Source: Arthrobacter sp. 131MFCol6.1
GTDB taxonomy: Bacteria > Actinomycetota > Actinomycetes > Actinomycetales > Micrococcaceae
Length of the DNA: 63,972 nucleotides
Assembly (NCBI RefSeq): GCF_000374925.1
Contig: NZ_KB895557.1
Coordinates: 1 to 63,972, forward strand
Reading direction: 5' to 3'
The first letter of the stretch is position 1. Every line of letters starts with the position of its first letter. Positions 16,388 to 23,892 of this stretch are shown one piece after another. The translations under genes were made by a program, and so were the position numbers. The notes beneath the pieces are model-generated. The model did no database searches. It was not told the DNA's origin and was given only the letters and a program-made list of their open reading frames with translations.

Positions 16388-19300
16388 TTGCACGACGACC
16401 GCCGTCTTACGGAAGTCCGGCTGGACCGCTTTCTGCGTGACCGGATCGGCCCGGCCGTCTACCCGCGCAGCGTGCCGCTGACACTGAGCAGCTGGGATGC
16501 GCCGGACGAACCCGTGCCGGTGTTCGAGGCCCTGCGGCAGGAGTTCGCACCCCAGGAACACGGCGCGGCCTGGGGCCGGCCCTGGAGCACCAAGTGGCTC
16601 CGGCTCCGGGGTGAAGTGCCGGACGCCTGGGGAACCTCGGCCGGCACCTCGGTGGAGATCCTCGTGGACCTCGGCTTCAGCGGCGAACTCCCGGGCTTCC
16701 AGTGCGAAGGCATTGCCTGGCGGTCCGACGGGACCATCATCAAGGCGATCTCGCCACGGAACCAGTACATCCCGCTCAAGCTCCTGGGCAGTGGCATGGC
16801 CGTCGACTTCTACGTCGAAGCCGCGGCCAACCCCGACTTGTCCCAGAACTGGACATTCGCCGCCACCCCCTACGGCGACAAAGCGACGTCGGGCAGCGAG
16901 TCGAAGTACCGCCTCGGCAGGATCGCCATTGCCGAACGCAACCAGGCCGCCTGGGAACTGCAGCAGGACATCCTCACGCTCAGCGGGCTCATGCACGAGC
17001 TGCCCATGGACCTGCCGCGCCGCCACGACATCCTGCGGGCGCTCGAACGCATGCTGGACATCATGGACCCTGACGACGTTGCCGGGACCGCGGAGGCCGG
17101 ACGGGCCGCCCTGGCCGATGTCCTGTCCCGGCCGGCCTATGCCTCGGCGCACCAGCTCGTGGCCACGGGCCACGCCCACATCGATTCGGCCTGGTTGTGG
17201 CCGGTCCGGGAAACCATCCGCAAGTGCGCCCGGACGTTCTCCAACGTCGTCGCGCTGATGGACGAGAATCCAGATTTCGTCTTTTCGTGCTCCTCCGCCC
17301 AGCAACTCGCATGGATGAAGGAGTACTATCCGGAGCTCTTCGGGCGCATCAGGGACAAGGTCCGGGCCGGCAGGTTCGTTCCCGTCGGCGGGATGTGGGT
17401 CGAATCCGACTCCAACATGCCCGGCGGCGAGGCCATGGCACGGCAGTTCCTCGAGGGCAAGAGCTTCTTCCTGGCCGAATTCGGCGTCGATTGCCAAGAG
17501 GCGTGGCTGCCGGACACCTTCGGGTATTCCGCGGCCCTGCCGCAGATCATCAAGGCCGCAGGCAGCCGCTGGTTCCTGACCCAGAAGATCTCCTGGAACC
17601 AGGTCAACAGGATGCCCCACCACACCTTCAACTGGGAGGGAATCGACGGCACCAGGGTGTTCACCCATTTCCCGCCGGTGGACAGCTACAACTCCGACCT
17701 CAGCGCCCGGGACCTGGCGCACGCAGAACGGAACTATCGGGACCACGGACGTGGAGGCACGTCGCTGGTTCCGTTCGGGTACGGCGACGGCGGCGGCGGC
17801 CCAACCCGCGAGATGCTGGCCGCAGCGGAGCGCACGGCGGACCTGGAAGGATCCCCGAAGGTGCGGATCGGCTCGGCTGCCAGCTTCTTTAGCCAGGCCC
17901 AGGCCGAGTATGAGCCCCTGCCGGTCTGGGTGGGGGAAATGTACCTGGAACTGCACCGAGGGACCTACACCAGCCAGGCCAAGACCAAGCTGGGGAACAG
18001 GCGCAGCGAGCACCTGCTCCGGGAAGCCGAGCTCTGGAGTGCCACCGCGGCTGTGCGGGCCGGGCACAGCTACCCGGCTGCGGAGCTCAAGCGCCTCTGG
18101 CGGCTGGTCCTGCTGCAGCAGTTCCACGACATCCTGCCGGGGAGCTCCATCGCGTGGGTCCACCAGGACGCCGAACGGAACTACGCCGCCGTCGAACGGG
18201 GGCTGGAAGCGATCATCACGAACGCCGCGGCGGCGGCCCTCGGCGCCGGCAGCCGGGAATTCCTGCTCAACGCGGCCCCGCACGAGCGCCTTGGCGTGCC
18301 GGCGCTGGCCGCTGCCGAAACGGTCCGGCCCGGGCGGCCGGTAGAGGTCACCGAGGCCGGCGGCGGCTACATCCTGGACAATGGCATTATCCGGGCCGTG
18401 GTGGATGCCAACGGACTGCTGGTCTCCCTCGCGGACCAAGCCAGCGGACGCGAGGCGATTGCTCCCGGCGAGGTCGGCAACCTCCTGGAGCTGCACCGGG
18501 ACACGCCCAATGAGTGGGACGCGTGGGACATCGACGCCTTCTACCGAAGGAACGTCGTCCGTCTGGTTGAGGCGCGTTCGGTGACACTGGAGAGCGGCCT
18601 CCGGGGCGAAAGCCCGGACGCCGTCGTGGTGGTGGAGCGGATGGCCGGGTCCTCTGCCGTGACCCAACGGATTACGCTCGCGGCGGGTGCAGACTCGCTT
18701 GCGATCACCACGGTCGTGGACTGGCAGGAGAGCGAGAAGCTGCTCAAGCTGGGCTTTGCCCTGGATGTCAGGGCGGACCGGTCGGCGGCGGAGACGCAGT
18801 TCGGGCACGTGTTCCGCCCCACCCATGTCAACACGTCCTGGGAGGCCGCGAAATTCGAAATCTGCGCCCACCGCTGGATCCACGTCGCCGAGCCGGGCTA
18901 CGGGGTGGCGATCTCCAACGCTTCCAGCTACGGTCACGACGTCACCCGCAACGTCCGGGAGGGCGACGGCGGCACCACCACCACAGTGCGGCTCTCACTC
19001 CTGCGGGCACCGAAGTTTCCGGATCCCGGCGCGGACCAGGGCAGGCACGAGCTGCACGTCACGGTCCGTCCGGGTGCCACGATTGCGGACGCCGTCGAAG
19101 AGGGCTACCGCACCAACCTGGCGCCGCGGGTGGTGCGCGGGGCGCACGGGGTGGAACCGCTGGTCACAGTCGTCAACCAGGCCCTTGTCATTGAAGCGGT
19201 CAAACTCGCTGAAGACGGCTCCGGAGATGTGATTGTCCGGCTGTACGAAGCGCTGGGGGAGCGGTCCACCGGCGCGGTGAAGGCCAATTTCCCGGTCCGC

Positions 19301-19423
19301 GGGCTGCACGCCGTGGATCTGTTGGAACGGCCCGTCGACGCCCCGGGAGTGACGGCAGGCCGCGATTCGGCCGAGCTTAGCCTGCGGCCCTTCCAGCTGG
19401 TCACGCTGAGGTTTGTGCGCTGA
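16388..19423 (+). CDS. GH38 alpha-mannosidase
   Basis: A 1011-residue cytoplasmic-type GH38 enzyme releasing mannose from alpha-mannosides. The catalytic domain has ATGHAHIDSAWLWPVRET near residue 260 (zinc His and Asp) and WLPDTFGYS near 375, whose Asp is the usual nucleophile. The middle helical domain (LLQQFHDILPGSSI, zinc His) and C-terminal beta domains (HVFRPTHVNTSWEAAKFE, HRWIHVAEPGYGVAISN) follow. There is no signal peptide. The TTG start at 16388 has GAAGAGG upstream. The gene stands alone after a palindromic operator; its substrate may be imported glycan fragments. Confidence 0.93.
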   Translation: MHDDRRLTEVRLDRFLRDRIGPAVYPRSVPLTLSSWDAPDEPVPVFEALRQEFAPQEHGAAWGRPWSTKWLRLRGEVPDAWGTSAGTSVEILVDLGFSGELPGFQCEGIAWRSDGTIIKAISPRNQYIPLKLLGSGMAVDFYVEAAANPDLSQNWTFAATPYGDKATSGSESKYRLGRIAIAERNQAAWELQQDILTLSGLMHELPMDLPRRHDILRALERMLDIMDPDDVAGTAEAGRAALADVLSRPAYASAHQLVATGHAHIDSAWLWPVRETIRKCARTFSNVVALMDENPDFVFSCSSAQQLAWMKEYYPELFGRIRDKVRAGRFVPVGGMWVESDSNMPGGEAMARQFLEGKSFFLAEFGVDCQEAWLPDTFGYSAALPQIIKAAGSRWFLTQKISWNQVNRMPHHTFNWEGIDGTRVFTHFPPVDSYNSDLSARDLAHAERNYRDHGRGGTSLVPFGYGDGGGGPTREMLAAAERTADLEGSPKVRIGSAASFFSQAQAEYEPLPVWVGEMYLELHRGTYTSQAKTKLGNRRSEHLLREAELWSATAAVRAGHSYPAAELKRLWRLVLLQQFHDILPGSSIAWVHQDAERNYAAVERGLEAIITNAAAAALGAGSREFLLNAAPHERLGVPALAAAETVRPGRPVEVTEAGGGYILDNGIIRAVVDANGLLVSLADQASGREAIAPGEVGNLLELHRDTPNEWDAWDIDAFYRRNVVRLVEARSVTLESGLRGESPDAVVVVERMAGSSAVTQRITLAAGADSLAITTVVDWQESEKLLKLGFALDVRADRSAAETQFGHVFRPTHVNTSWEAAKFEICAHRWIHVAEPGYGVAISNASSYGHDVTRNVREGDGGTTTTVRLSLLRAPKFPDPGADQGRHELHVTVRPGATIADAVEEGYRTNLAPRVVRGAHGVEPLVTVVNQALVIEAVKLAEDGSGDVIVRLYEALGERSTGAVKANFPVRGLHAVDLLERPVDAPGVTAGRDSAELSLRPFQLVTLRFVR

Positions 19424-19531
19424 AAGACAGGGCCGCCTGACACCGCCCCACGCAGGGGAATCCGGCCGGCACTGTCGGGGCATCCGGACGACACTGTCCG
19501 GAACAACCGGAAATACCCTTAAACAGGCTGA

Positions 19532-19561
19532 GTGGGAGCGGTCCTTCCGGACCGCTACCAC
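19532..19561. terminator. hairpin downstream of mannosidase
   Basis: AGCGGTCC/GGACCGCT with a TTCC loop, extended by GTGG/CCAC. It lies between the mannosidase and the convergent membrane-protein gene. The remainder of the 260-base gap (19424-19683) shows no gene. Confidence 0.6.
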
Positions 19562-19683
19562 TCATCCCCCCAATGGCGCTTGGACGACTGCCTCTGCTTC
19601 GCACGGCTGACTTCCGTACACGAAGCGGTTGCCGCTTTCACACATTCATGATTCTTTCACGATCTAATGATTTTGTGAATGCC

Positions 19684-20427
19684 CTAGGTTTCGTTCTTAC
19701 GGAATGTTGCGCGAGTGTTACCAGATTTCTTCGCAACGAGCCCCGACGCCCAGAACAGGCCCAGGCCCAGGACGTAGCCCACGACGGCCAGATAGTTGAC
19801 CGTCTGCTGCGCGAGGAACCAGTCTTCCGGGGCGAAGGAGGCGGGCACGGTGAACGCGGTGGCGAGGGCGCCGAGGCAGGTCAGGAGGGCCCCCGCACGC
19901 ACGAGCCGCGGCAATTGGCTCCTGGCGGTGGCCAGCAACGCGGGCAGCAGGGCGAGGGAGACAAAGGCAGGGTAGGTGCGGCCGGCCGCGGCGTAGAACG
20001 GCGCCAGGGCTGCATTGGGCCCGCCCTTGTCCGCGATGCCCAGCAGGCCCGACGAGGATCCGCGGGTGTCCATGAGGAAGAAGGTTCCCGCCACGACGAC
20101 GGCGCTGAGAGCCAGGGCCCAGCGGCCGGCCGGGCCCGCAATGAAGCGGTAGCCGCGCTCATCCTCCAGGCCCGTCGCCACGCGCAGACCTACCAGCAGG
20201 ACGGCCGCGAACACGAGGAACCGCAGGAGGAGATGGGTGAGGTTCCATCCCCCCAGCGCCCCGTCGATCGCCTCATAGGGGCCGGTCACGGAGAGCAGGC
20301 TGCACAGGGTTGCGAGCGCCAGGATCCAGAAAACGGCCCTGTTCCGGCCCCGGATCGCATCCGGAACGCGGAGAAGGAGCACCACGGTGCAAGTGACCAG
20401 CGTGCCCCACTGGAGGATTGCAATCAT
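19684..20427 (-). CDS. seven-TM-like membrane protein, paralogue B of HTH cassette
   Basis: A 247-residue membrane protein starting MIAILQWGTLVTCTVVLLLRVP, with about seven hydrophobic spans. It is a clear paralogue of the gene just upstream (20471-21202): both begin MIAILQW, then R(V)P..RG.NR..FWI.AL.T, then an NL..LLRFV block, a MDT.GSS.GL motif and G.N.AL...Y.AAGR.YPAF. The ATG at 20427 follows GGGGGAA. It resembles the actinobacterial membrane proteins found beside HTH regulators (loosely the MAB_1171c/DUF6545 type); that assignment is uncertain. It is last in a three-gene minus-strand cassette. Confidence 0.7.
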   Translation of the reverse strand: MIAILQWGTLVTCTVVLLLRVPDAIRGRNRAVFWILALATLCSLLSVTGPYEAIDGALGGWNLTHLLLRFLVFAAVLLVGLRVATGLEDERGYRFIAGPAGRWALALSAVVVAGTFFLMDTRGSSSGLLGIADKGGPNAALAPFYAAAGRTYPAFVSLALLPALLATARSQLPRLVRAGALLTCLGALATAFTVPASFAPEDWFLAQQTVNYLAVVGYVLGLGLFWASGLVAKKSGNTRATFRKNET

Positions 20428-20470
20428 TCCGGGTTCCCCCACGTCGCTTTCCTGCTCATCCCCAAGATGG

Positions 20471-21202
20471 TCAGGCCATGCCAGCTTGCTTCTTCGGCGC
20501 CCGCTTCGCAAGTGACTTGGCCAGCCAGATCAGGGACAGTCCCAGGACCAGGCACAGGACCGCCGAGTAGTTGAAGACGAACTTCATGAATCCCAGGGAC
20601 GAAGGAATGACCGGGGAAAGCAGGCTGAGGCAGATGGCCACAGTGCCCAGGGCCAGCAACGCGGCGCTGGAGCGCACAAGGGCCGGGAGTCCGCTGCGCA
20701 GGGTCCGCAGCATGGCCGGAAACAGGGCTGCGGTGATGAATGCCGGGTACAGGCGGCCGGCGGCCCCGTAATACTCCACCAGGGCGGCATTGTGGCCGTC
20801 CTTGGCGAACACGGCGACCAGCCCCGCCGAAGAACCGGCCGTGTCCATCATGAGGAAGACCGCCACCACCGCAATGGAGGCGGCTGCGGCGATCGCGATT
20901 CCAATGGGGCCGGTGATGAGCTTCAGGGCGTCGCACGCGCTGAAGCCCCGGGCCAACCGGATCCCAAGAAAGAAGATGCCGCCGAAGATGACGAAGCGCA
21001 GCACCAGGTTGGCGAAGTTCATGCCTCCCAGGACCTGGTCCACGGCCAGATAAGGGGCATCGATGCTGAGCAGGATGGCCACGGTCATGAGCGCAAAGAT
21101 CCAGAACAGGGACCGGTTTTCACCGCGGAGAACGCTGGGCACGCGGACAAGCGTGACGACGCAGCACAGCGCCAGCGTGGTCCACTGCAGGATCGCGATC
21201 AT
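20471..21202 (-). CDS. seven-TM-like membrane protein, paralogue A of HTH cassette
   Basis: A 243-residue multi-span membrane protein (MIAILQWTTLALCCVVTLVRVPSV...). Hydrophobic segments fall near residues 1-20, 34-52, 62-88, 95-120, 155-175, 180-205 and 208-232. The tail is Lys-rich (AKRAPKKQAGMA). Its ATG overlaps the stop of the HTH gene (ATGA), and the second paralogue follows after 43 bases. Conserved Arg/Pro in LVRVPSVLRGENRSLFW and the MMDTAGSSAGL loop are shared with the paralogue. Function is unknown; transport, sensing or peptide handling are possible. Confidence 0.7.
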   Translation of the reverse strand: MIAILQWTTLALCCVVTLVRVPSVLRGENRSLFWIFALMTVAILLSIDAPYLAVDQVLGGMNFANLVLRFVIFGGIFFLGIRLARGFSACDALKLITGPIGIAIAAAASIAVVAVFLMMDTAGSSAGLVAVFAKDGHNAALVEYYGAAGRLYPAFITAALFPAMLRTLRSGLPALVRSSAALLALGTVAICLSLLSPVIPSSLGFMKFVFNYSAVLCLVLGLSLIWLAKSLAKRAPKKQAGMA

Positions 21203-21945
21203 CCGAGGTTCTCCCAAATCTTTTCTGTTTGTGCCTGCTCCTGCTCGTGGCGCCGCAGCGACTTCCCGAGCGCCTGGAGACGCTCCCCGGCCAGGGAACT
21301 AAGTTCACCGTCGGAAAGGGCATCCAAGGCTGCCTGCTTAGCTCCTGGCGTCCAGCCGGCCTCGGCCTCGGTGATCAGGCCCGTGGCGACGAGCCCGCCC
21401 GTGAAGCCTACGCCCGCCGCGCGGGCGGTCGCGACCGCCAGTTCGGGGGAGAGCCGGTTGGCCGTGAGCTGGGCCGAATAATTTTGCGGAGCCACGCCGG
21501 TGGCAGCCGAAACCCGGTGACGCAACTCACCGTCGTCAATCGCATCCACCCAGTTCCGGACGGACGTGGCGTGCGGGGCGGGGCTCAACGCCGGAGTCAT
21601 TGAGCTGCCCTGGTCGCCATAGCCGCCGTAGGCAGGGGAGGACCGGGAAATGACTGCGCGCAACAGGTCCATGGTGGCAACCTGGCTGACGAGTTCGGCC
21701 GGCGTGGGTGGCTGCGGCGGGGCGGCCAGCTCCACATAGTGGTCGAAGGACGCGAGCTCCGCCAGCGGGCTCAAGCCCAGGGCGCGGCTGATGCTGACCA
21801 GAGTGGTTTCGGCTACTTTTCCGCGCACCAGCTGCTGCGCGAAGGTGGTGCGCTTGATCCCCGAGATTCTGCAGAGATCGGCCGTGCTCGCGGACGGGGC
21901 AACGCGGTGAAGCCAGAGTTGGAACGCCTTTGCGGGTAATGGCAT
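21199..21945 (-). CDS. HTH (XRE-like) protein heading membrane-protein cassette
   Basis: A 248-residue soluble protein. Residues ~14-60 (ADLCRISGIKRTTFAQQLVRGKVAETTLVSISRALGLSPLAELA) form an XRE/Cro-like helix-turn-helix. The middle is Pro-rich, and a second repeat-like helical region (about 125-205, RHRVSAATGVAPQNYSAQLTANRLSPELAVATARAAG) looks like a second HTH-like unit. The C-terminus is charged. The ATG at 21943-21945 has AGGAAG upstream. The 4-base overlap with the next gene says the protein acts with the two membrane proteins, perhaps as their regulator. There is no ImmA/IrrE motif (HEXXH) in any of the three genes. Confidence 0.75.
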   Translation of the reverse strand: MPLPAKAFQLWLHRVAPSASTADLCRISGIKRTTFAQQLVRGKVAETTLVSISRALGLSPLAELASFDHYVELAAPPQPPTPAELVSQVATMDLLRAVISRSSPAYGGYGDQGSSMTPALSPAPHATSVRNWVDAIDDGELRHRVSAATGVAPQNYSAQLTANRLSPELAVATARAAGVGFTGGLVATGLITEAEAGWTPGAKQAALDALSDGELSSLAGERLQALGKSLRRHEQEQAQTEKIWENLG

Positions 21946-22049
21946 CTAGGGCTTCCTGCGGAGTCGGCGGGCAGTATGGCTACTGGCATGCGGTCGGGCA
22001 GCGGCGATTAGGGCGGGCGGTGACGGGGGCGTCACGGAGGGGGCTGGGA

Positions 22050-22079
22050 TTTTACGTGAGGTGCTAATTCAACTATGCT
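22050..22079 (+). promoter_or_regulatory. candidate promoter of ABC-F leader transcript
   Basis: TTTTAC (22050-22055), an 18-base spacer, TATGCT (22074-22079). The predicted start near 22086 falls right at the base of the following hairpin. The remainder of the 279-base gap 21946-22224 shows only the divergent promoter region of the HTH gene. Confidence 0.45.
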
Positions 22080-22087
22080 AAATGGTC

Positions 22088-22134
22088 GAACCCGCTGGTC
22101 CGTACACCCCCCAAGTCCGGACCGGCGGGTTCTT
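22088..22134 (+). terminator. terminator-like hairpin in the ABC-F leader (possible attenuator)
   Basis: GAACCCGCTGGTCCG (22088-22102) pairs with CGGACCGGCGGGTTC (22118-22132), 15 pairs with one G:T, followed by TTCTTCT. It lies between a candidate promoter and the ABC-F gene with no gene ending here, so it would stop or slow the leader transcript rather than terminate an upstream gene. A 47-codon frame (22082-22225) runs through it and ends TAATG on the ABC-F start. Confidence 0.55.
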
Positions 22135-22224
22135 CTATGCCCGGCTGGTTTTGGTCCCGTCGGGACGCGCAGTTTCTCCCCAGTCGGGACGGTCCGTTTT
22201 GGGCCGCAGTGAGAGGATGAAGTA

Positions 22225-23892
22225 ATGACTGCAACCCTTGTTGCCAAGGACCTTTCCGGTGGACACGATCACCGCACACTCTTCTCGAAGCTGTCCCTGA
22301 CCGTAGCGCCCGGTGACGTCGTCGGCGTGGTCGGCGCCAATGGTGCCGGCAAATCAACCCTGCTGCGGCTGCTGGCCGGCGTCGACGGTCCGCAGGAAGG
22401 CACAGTGAGCCTGGCCCCCGCCGACGCCTTTGTCGGCTGGCTGCCGCAGGAGCACGAACGGATTGCCGGCGAAACGGTGGCGGGCTATATCGCCCGGCGC
22501 ACCGGCTGCGCCCAGGCGACCCTGGAGATGGAATCCACCGCGGAGGCGCTGGGCTCCGGCGCTCCGGGCTCCGACGACGCGTACTCCCTGGCCTTCGACC
22601 GCTGGATGGCCTCCGGTGCCGCCGACCTGGAGGACCGGATCCCGTCCGTCCTGGCGGACCTTGGCCTCGATGTGGGCCCGGACGCCGGAATGACTGGCCT
22701 GTCCGGTGGCCAGGCGGCCCGCGTGGCGCTCGCCGCCCTGCTGCTGAGCCGGTTCGACATCGTGCTCCTGGACGAACCCACCAACGACCTGGACCTCAAC
22801 GGCCTGGCCAAGCTCGAGGCCTTCGTGCAGGGCCTGCGCGGCGGCGCCGTCCTGGTCTCGCATGACCGCGAGTTCCTGTCGCGCTGCGTCACCACCATCG
22901 TGGAACTGGATCTGGCCCAGAACTCGGTGGCGGTGTACGACGGCGGCTACGAGGCCTACCTTGAGGAACGCGCCGTCGCCCGCCGGCACGCCCGGGAACG
23001 TTTCGAGGAGTACGCGAACACCAAGGCAGACCTCGTCTCCCGCGCCCGCACCCAGCGCGAGTGGAGCTCCCAGGGTGTCCGCAATGCCATGAAGAAGAAC
23101 CCGGACAATGACAAGATCCGCCGGGCGGCCAGCACCGAGTCCTCCGAGAAGCAGGGCCAGAAGGTCCGGCAGATGGAGTCCCGCATTGCCCGGCTCGAAG
23201 AAGTTGAAGAGCCGCGCAAGGAATGGCAGCTGCAGTTCAGCATCGGGGCGGCACCCCGCTCCAGCGCCGTCGTCGCCACCCTGCGCGACGCCGTCGCGGT
23301 GCAGGGCGACTTCACCCTGGGTCCGGTGAACCTGCAGCTGAACGCGGGCGAGCGGATCGGGATCACGGGTCCCAACGGCGCCGGCAAGTCCACCCTGCTC
23401 CGGCTCCTGCTCGGCGTCCAGCAGCCCGACTCCGGTGACGCCTCCATGGGCGCGTCCGTGGCCGTCGGGGAGATCGACCAGGCGCGCGGCCTCCTGGCCG
23501 GCGATATGTTGCTCGCAGACGCCGTCGAGGCCGTCCTGACGGACCAGGCCCCGGCCGAGGTGCGCACCCTGCTGGCCAAATTCGGCCTCAAAGCCGATCA
23601 CACCAACCGGGCCGTGGACTCCCTTTCCCCGGGGGAACGGACCCGGGCCGCCCTGGCGCTGCTGCAGGCCCGCGGCGTGAACCTGCTGGTGCTGGACGAA
23701 CCCACCAACCATCTTGACCTGCCCGCCATTGAACAGCTCGAGGAAGCCCTCGACAGCTATGACGGCGCGCTGCTGCTGGTCACCCACGACCGCCGGCTGC
23801 TGGAAAACGTCCGCCTGGACGTGCGCTGGAACGTCGAGAACGGCGTCGTCACCGAGCTGCACGCCGATGCCCCGAAAGGCAACACCACATGA
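22225..23892 (+). CDS. ABC-F family ribosome-associated ATPase
   Basis: A 555-residue protein with two ABC domains and no membrane spans, the ABC-F layout. Domain 1: Walker A GANGAGKST (near 39), LSGGQAARVALA, LLDEPTNDLDL. The inter-domain linker (about 240-340, RARTQREWSSQGVRNAMKKNPDNDKIRRA) is the P-site tRNA interaction motif region. Domain 2: GPNGAGKST, LSPGERTRAALA, LDEPTNHLDL. ABC-F proteins bind the ribosomal E site and either tune translation or protect against antibiotics. The attenuator-like leader favours an inducible protection role, but housekeeping function is possible. It overlaps the exporter gene by 4 bases. Confidence 0.92.
   Translation: MTATLVAKDLSGGHDHRTLFSKLSLTVAPGDVVGVVGANGAGKSTLLRLLAGVDGPQEGTVSLAPADAFVGWLPQEHERIAGETVAGYIARRTGCAQATLEMESTAEALGSGAPGSDDAYSLAFDRWMASGAADLEDRIPSVLADLGLDVGPDAGMTGLSGGQAARVALAALLLSRFDIVLLDEPTNDLDLNGLAKLEAFVQGLRGGAVLVSHDREFLSRCVTTIVELDLAQNSVAVYDGGYEAYLEERAVARRHARERFEEYANTKADLVSRARTQREWSSQGVRNAMKKNPDNDKIRRAASTESSEKQGQKVRQMESRIARLEEVEEPRKEWQLQFSIGAAPRSSAVVATLRDAVAVQGDFTLGPVNLQLNAGERIGITGPNGAGKSTLLRLLLGVQQPDSGDASMGASVAVGEIDQARGLLAGDMLLADAVEAVLTDQAPAEVRTLLAKFGLKADHTNRAVDSLSPGERTRAALALLQARGVNLLVLDEPTNHLDLPAIEQLEEALDSYDGALLLVTHDRRLLENVRLDVRWNVENGVVTELHADAPKGNTT

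Noticed and set aside
19684..21945. Toxin-antitoxin or ImmA/XRE phage-type system
   Set aside because: No HEXXH peptidase, no small toxin-like ORF and two large membrane proteins instead.
22082..22225. 47-codon frame ending TAATG on the ABC-F start, considered as a gene
   Set aside because: Its ATG lies upstream of the predicted transcription start and no ribosome site is seen; kept only as part of the leader finding.
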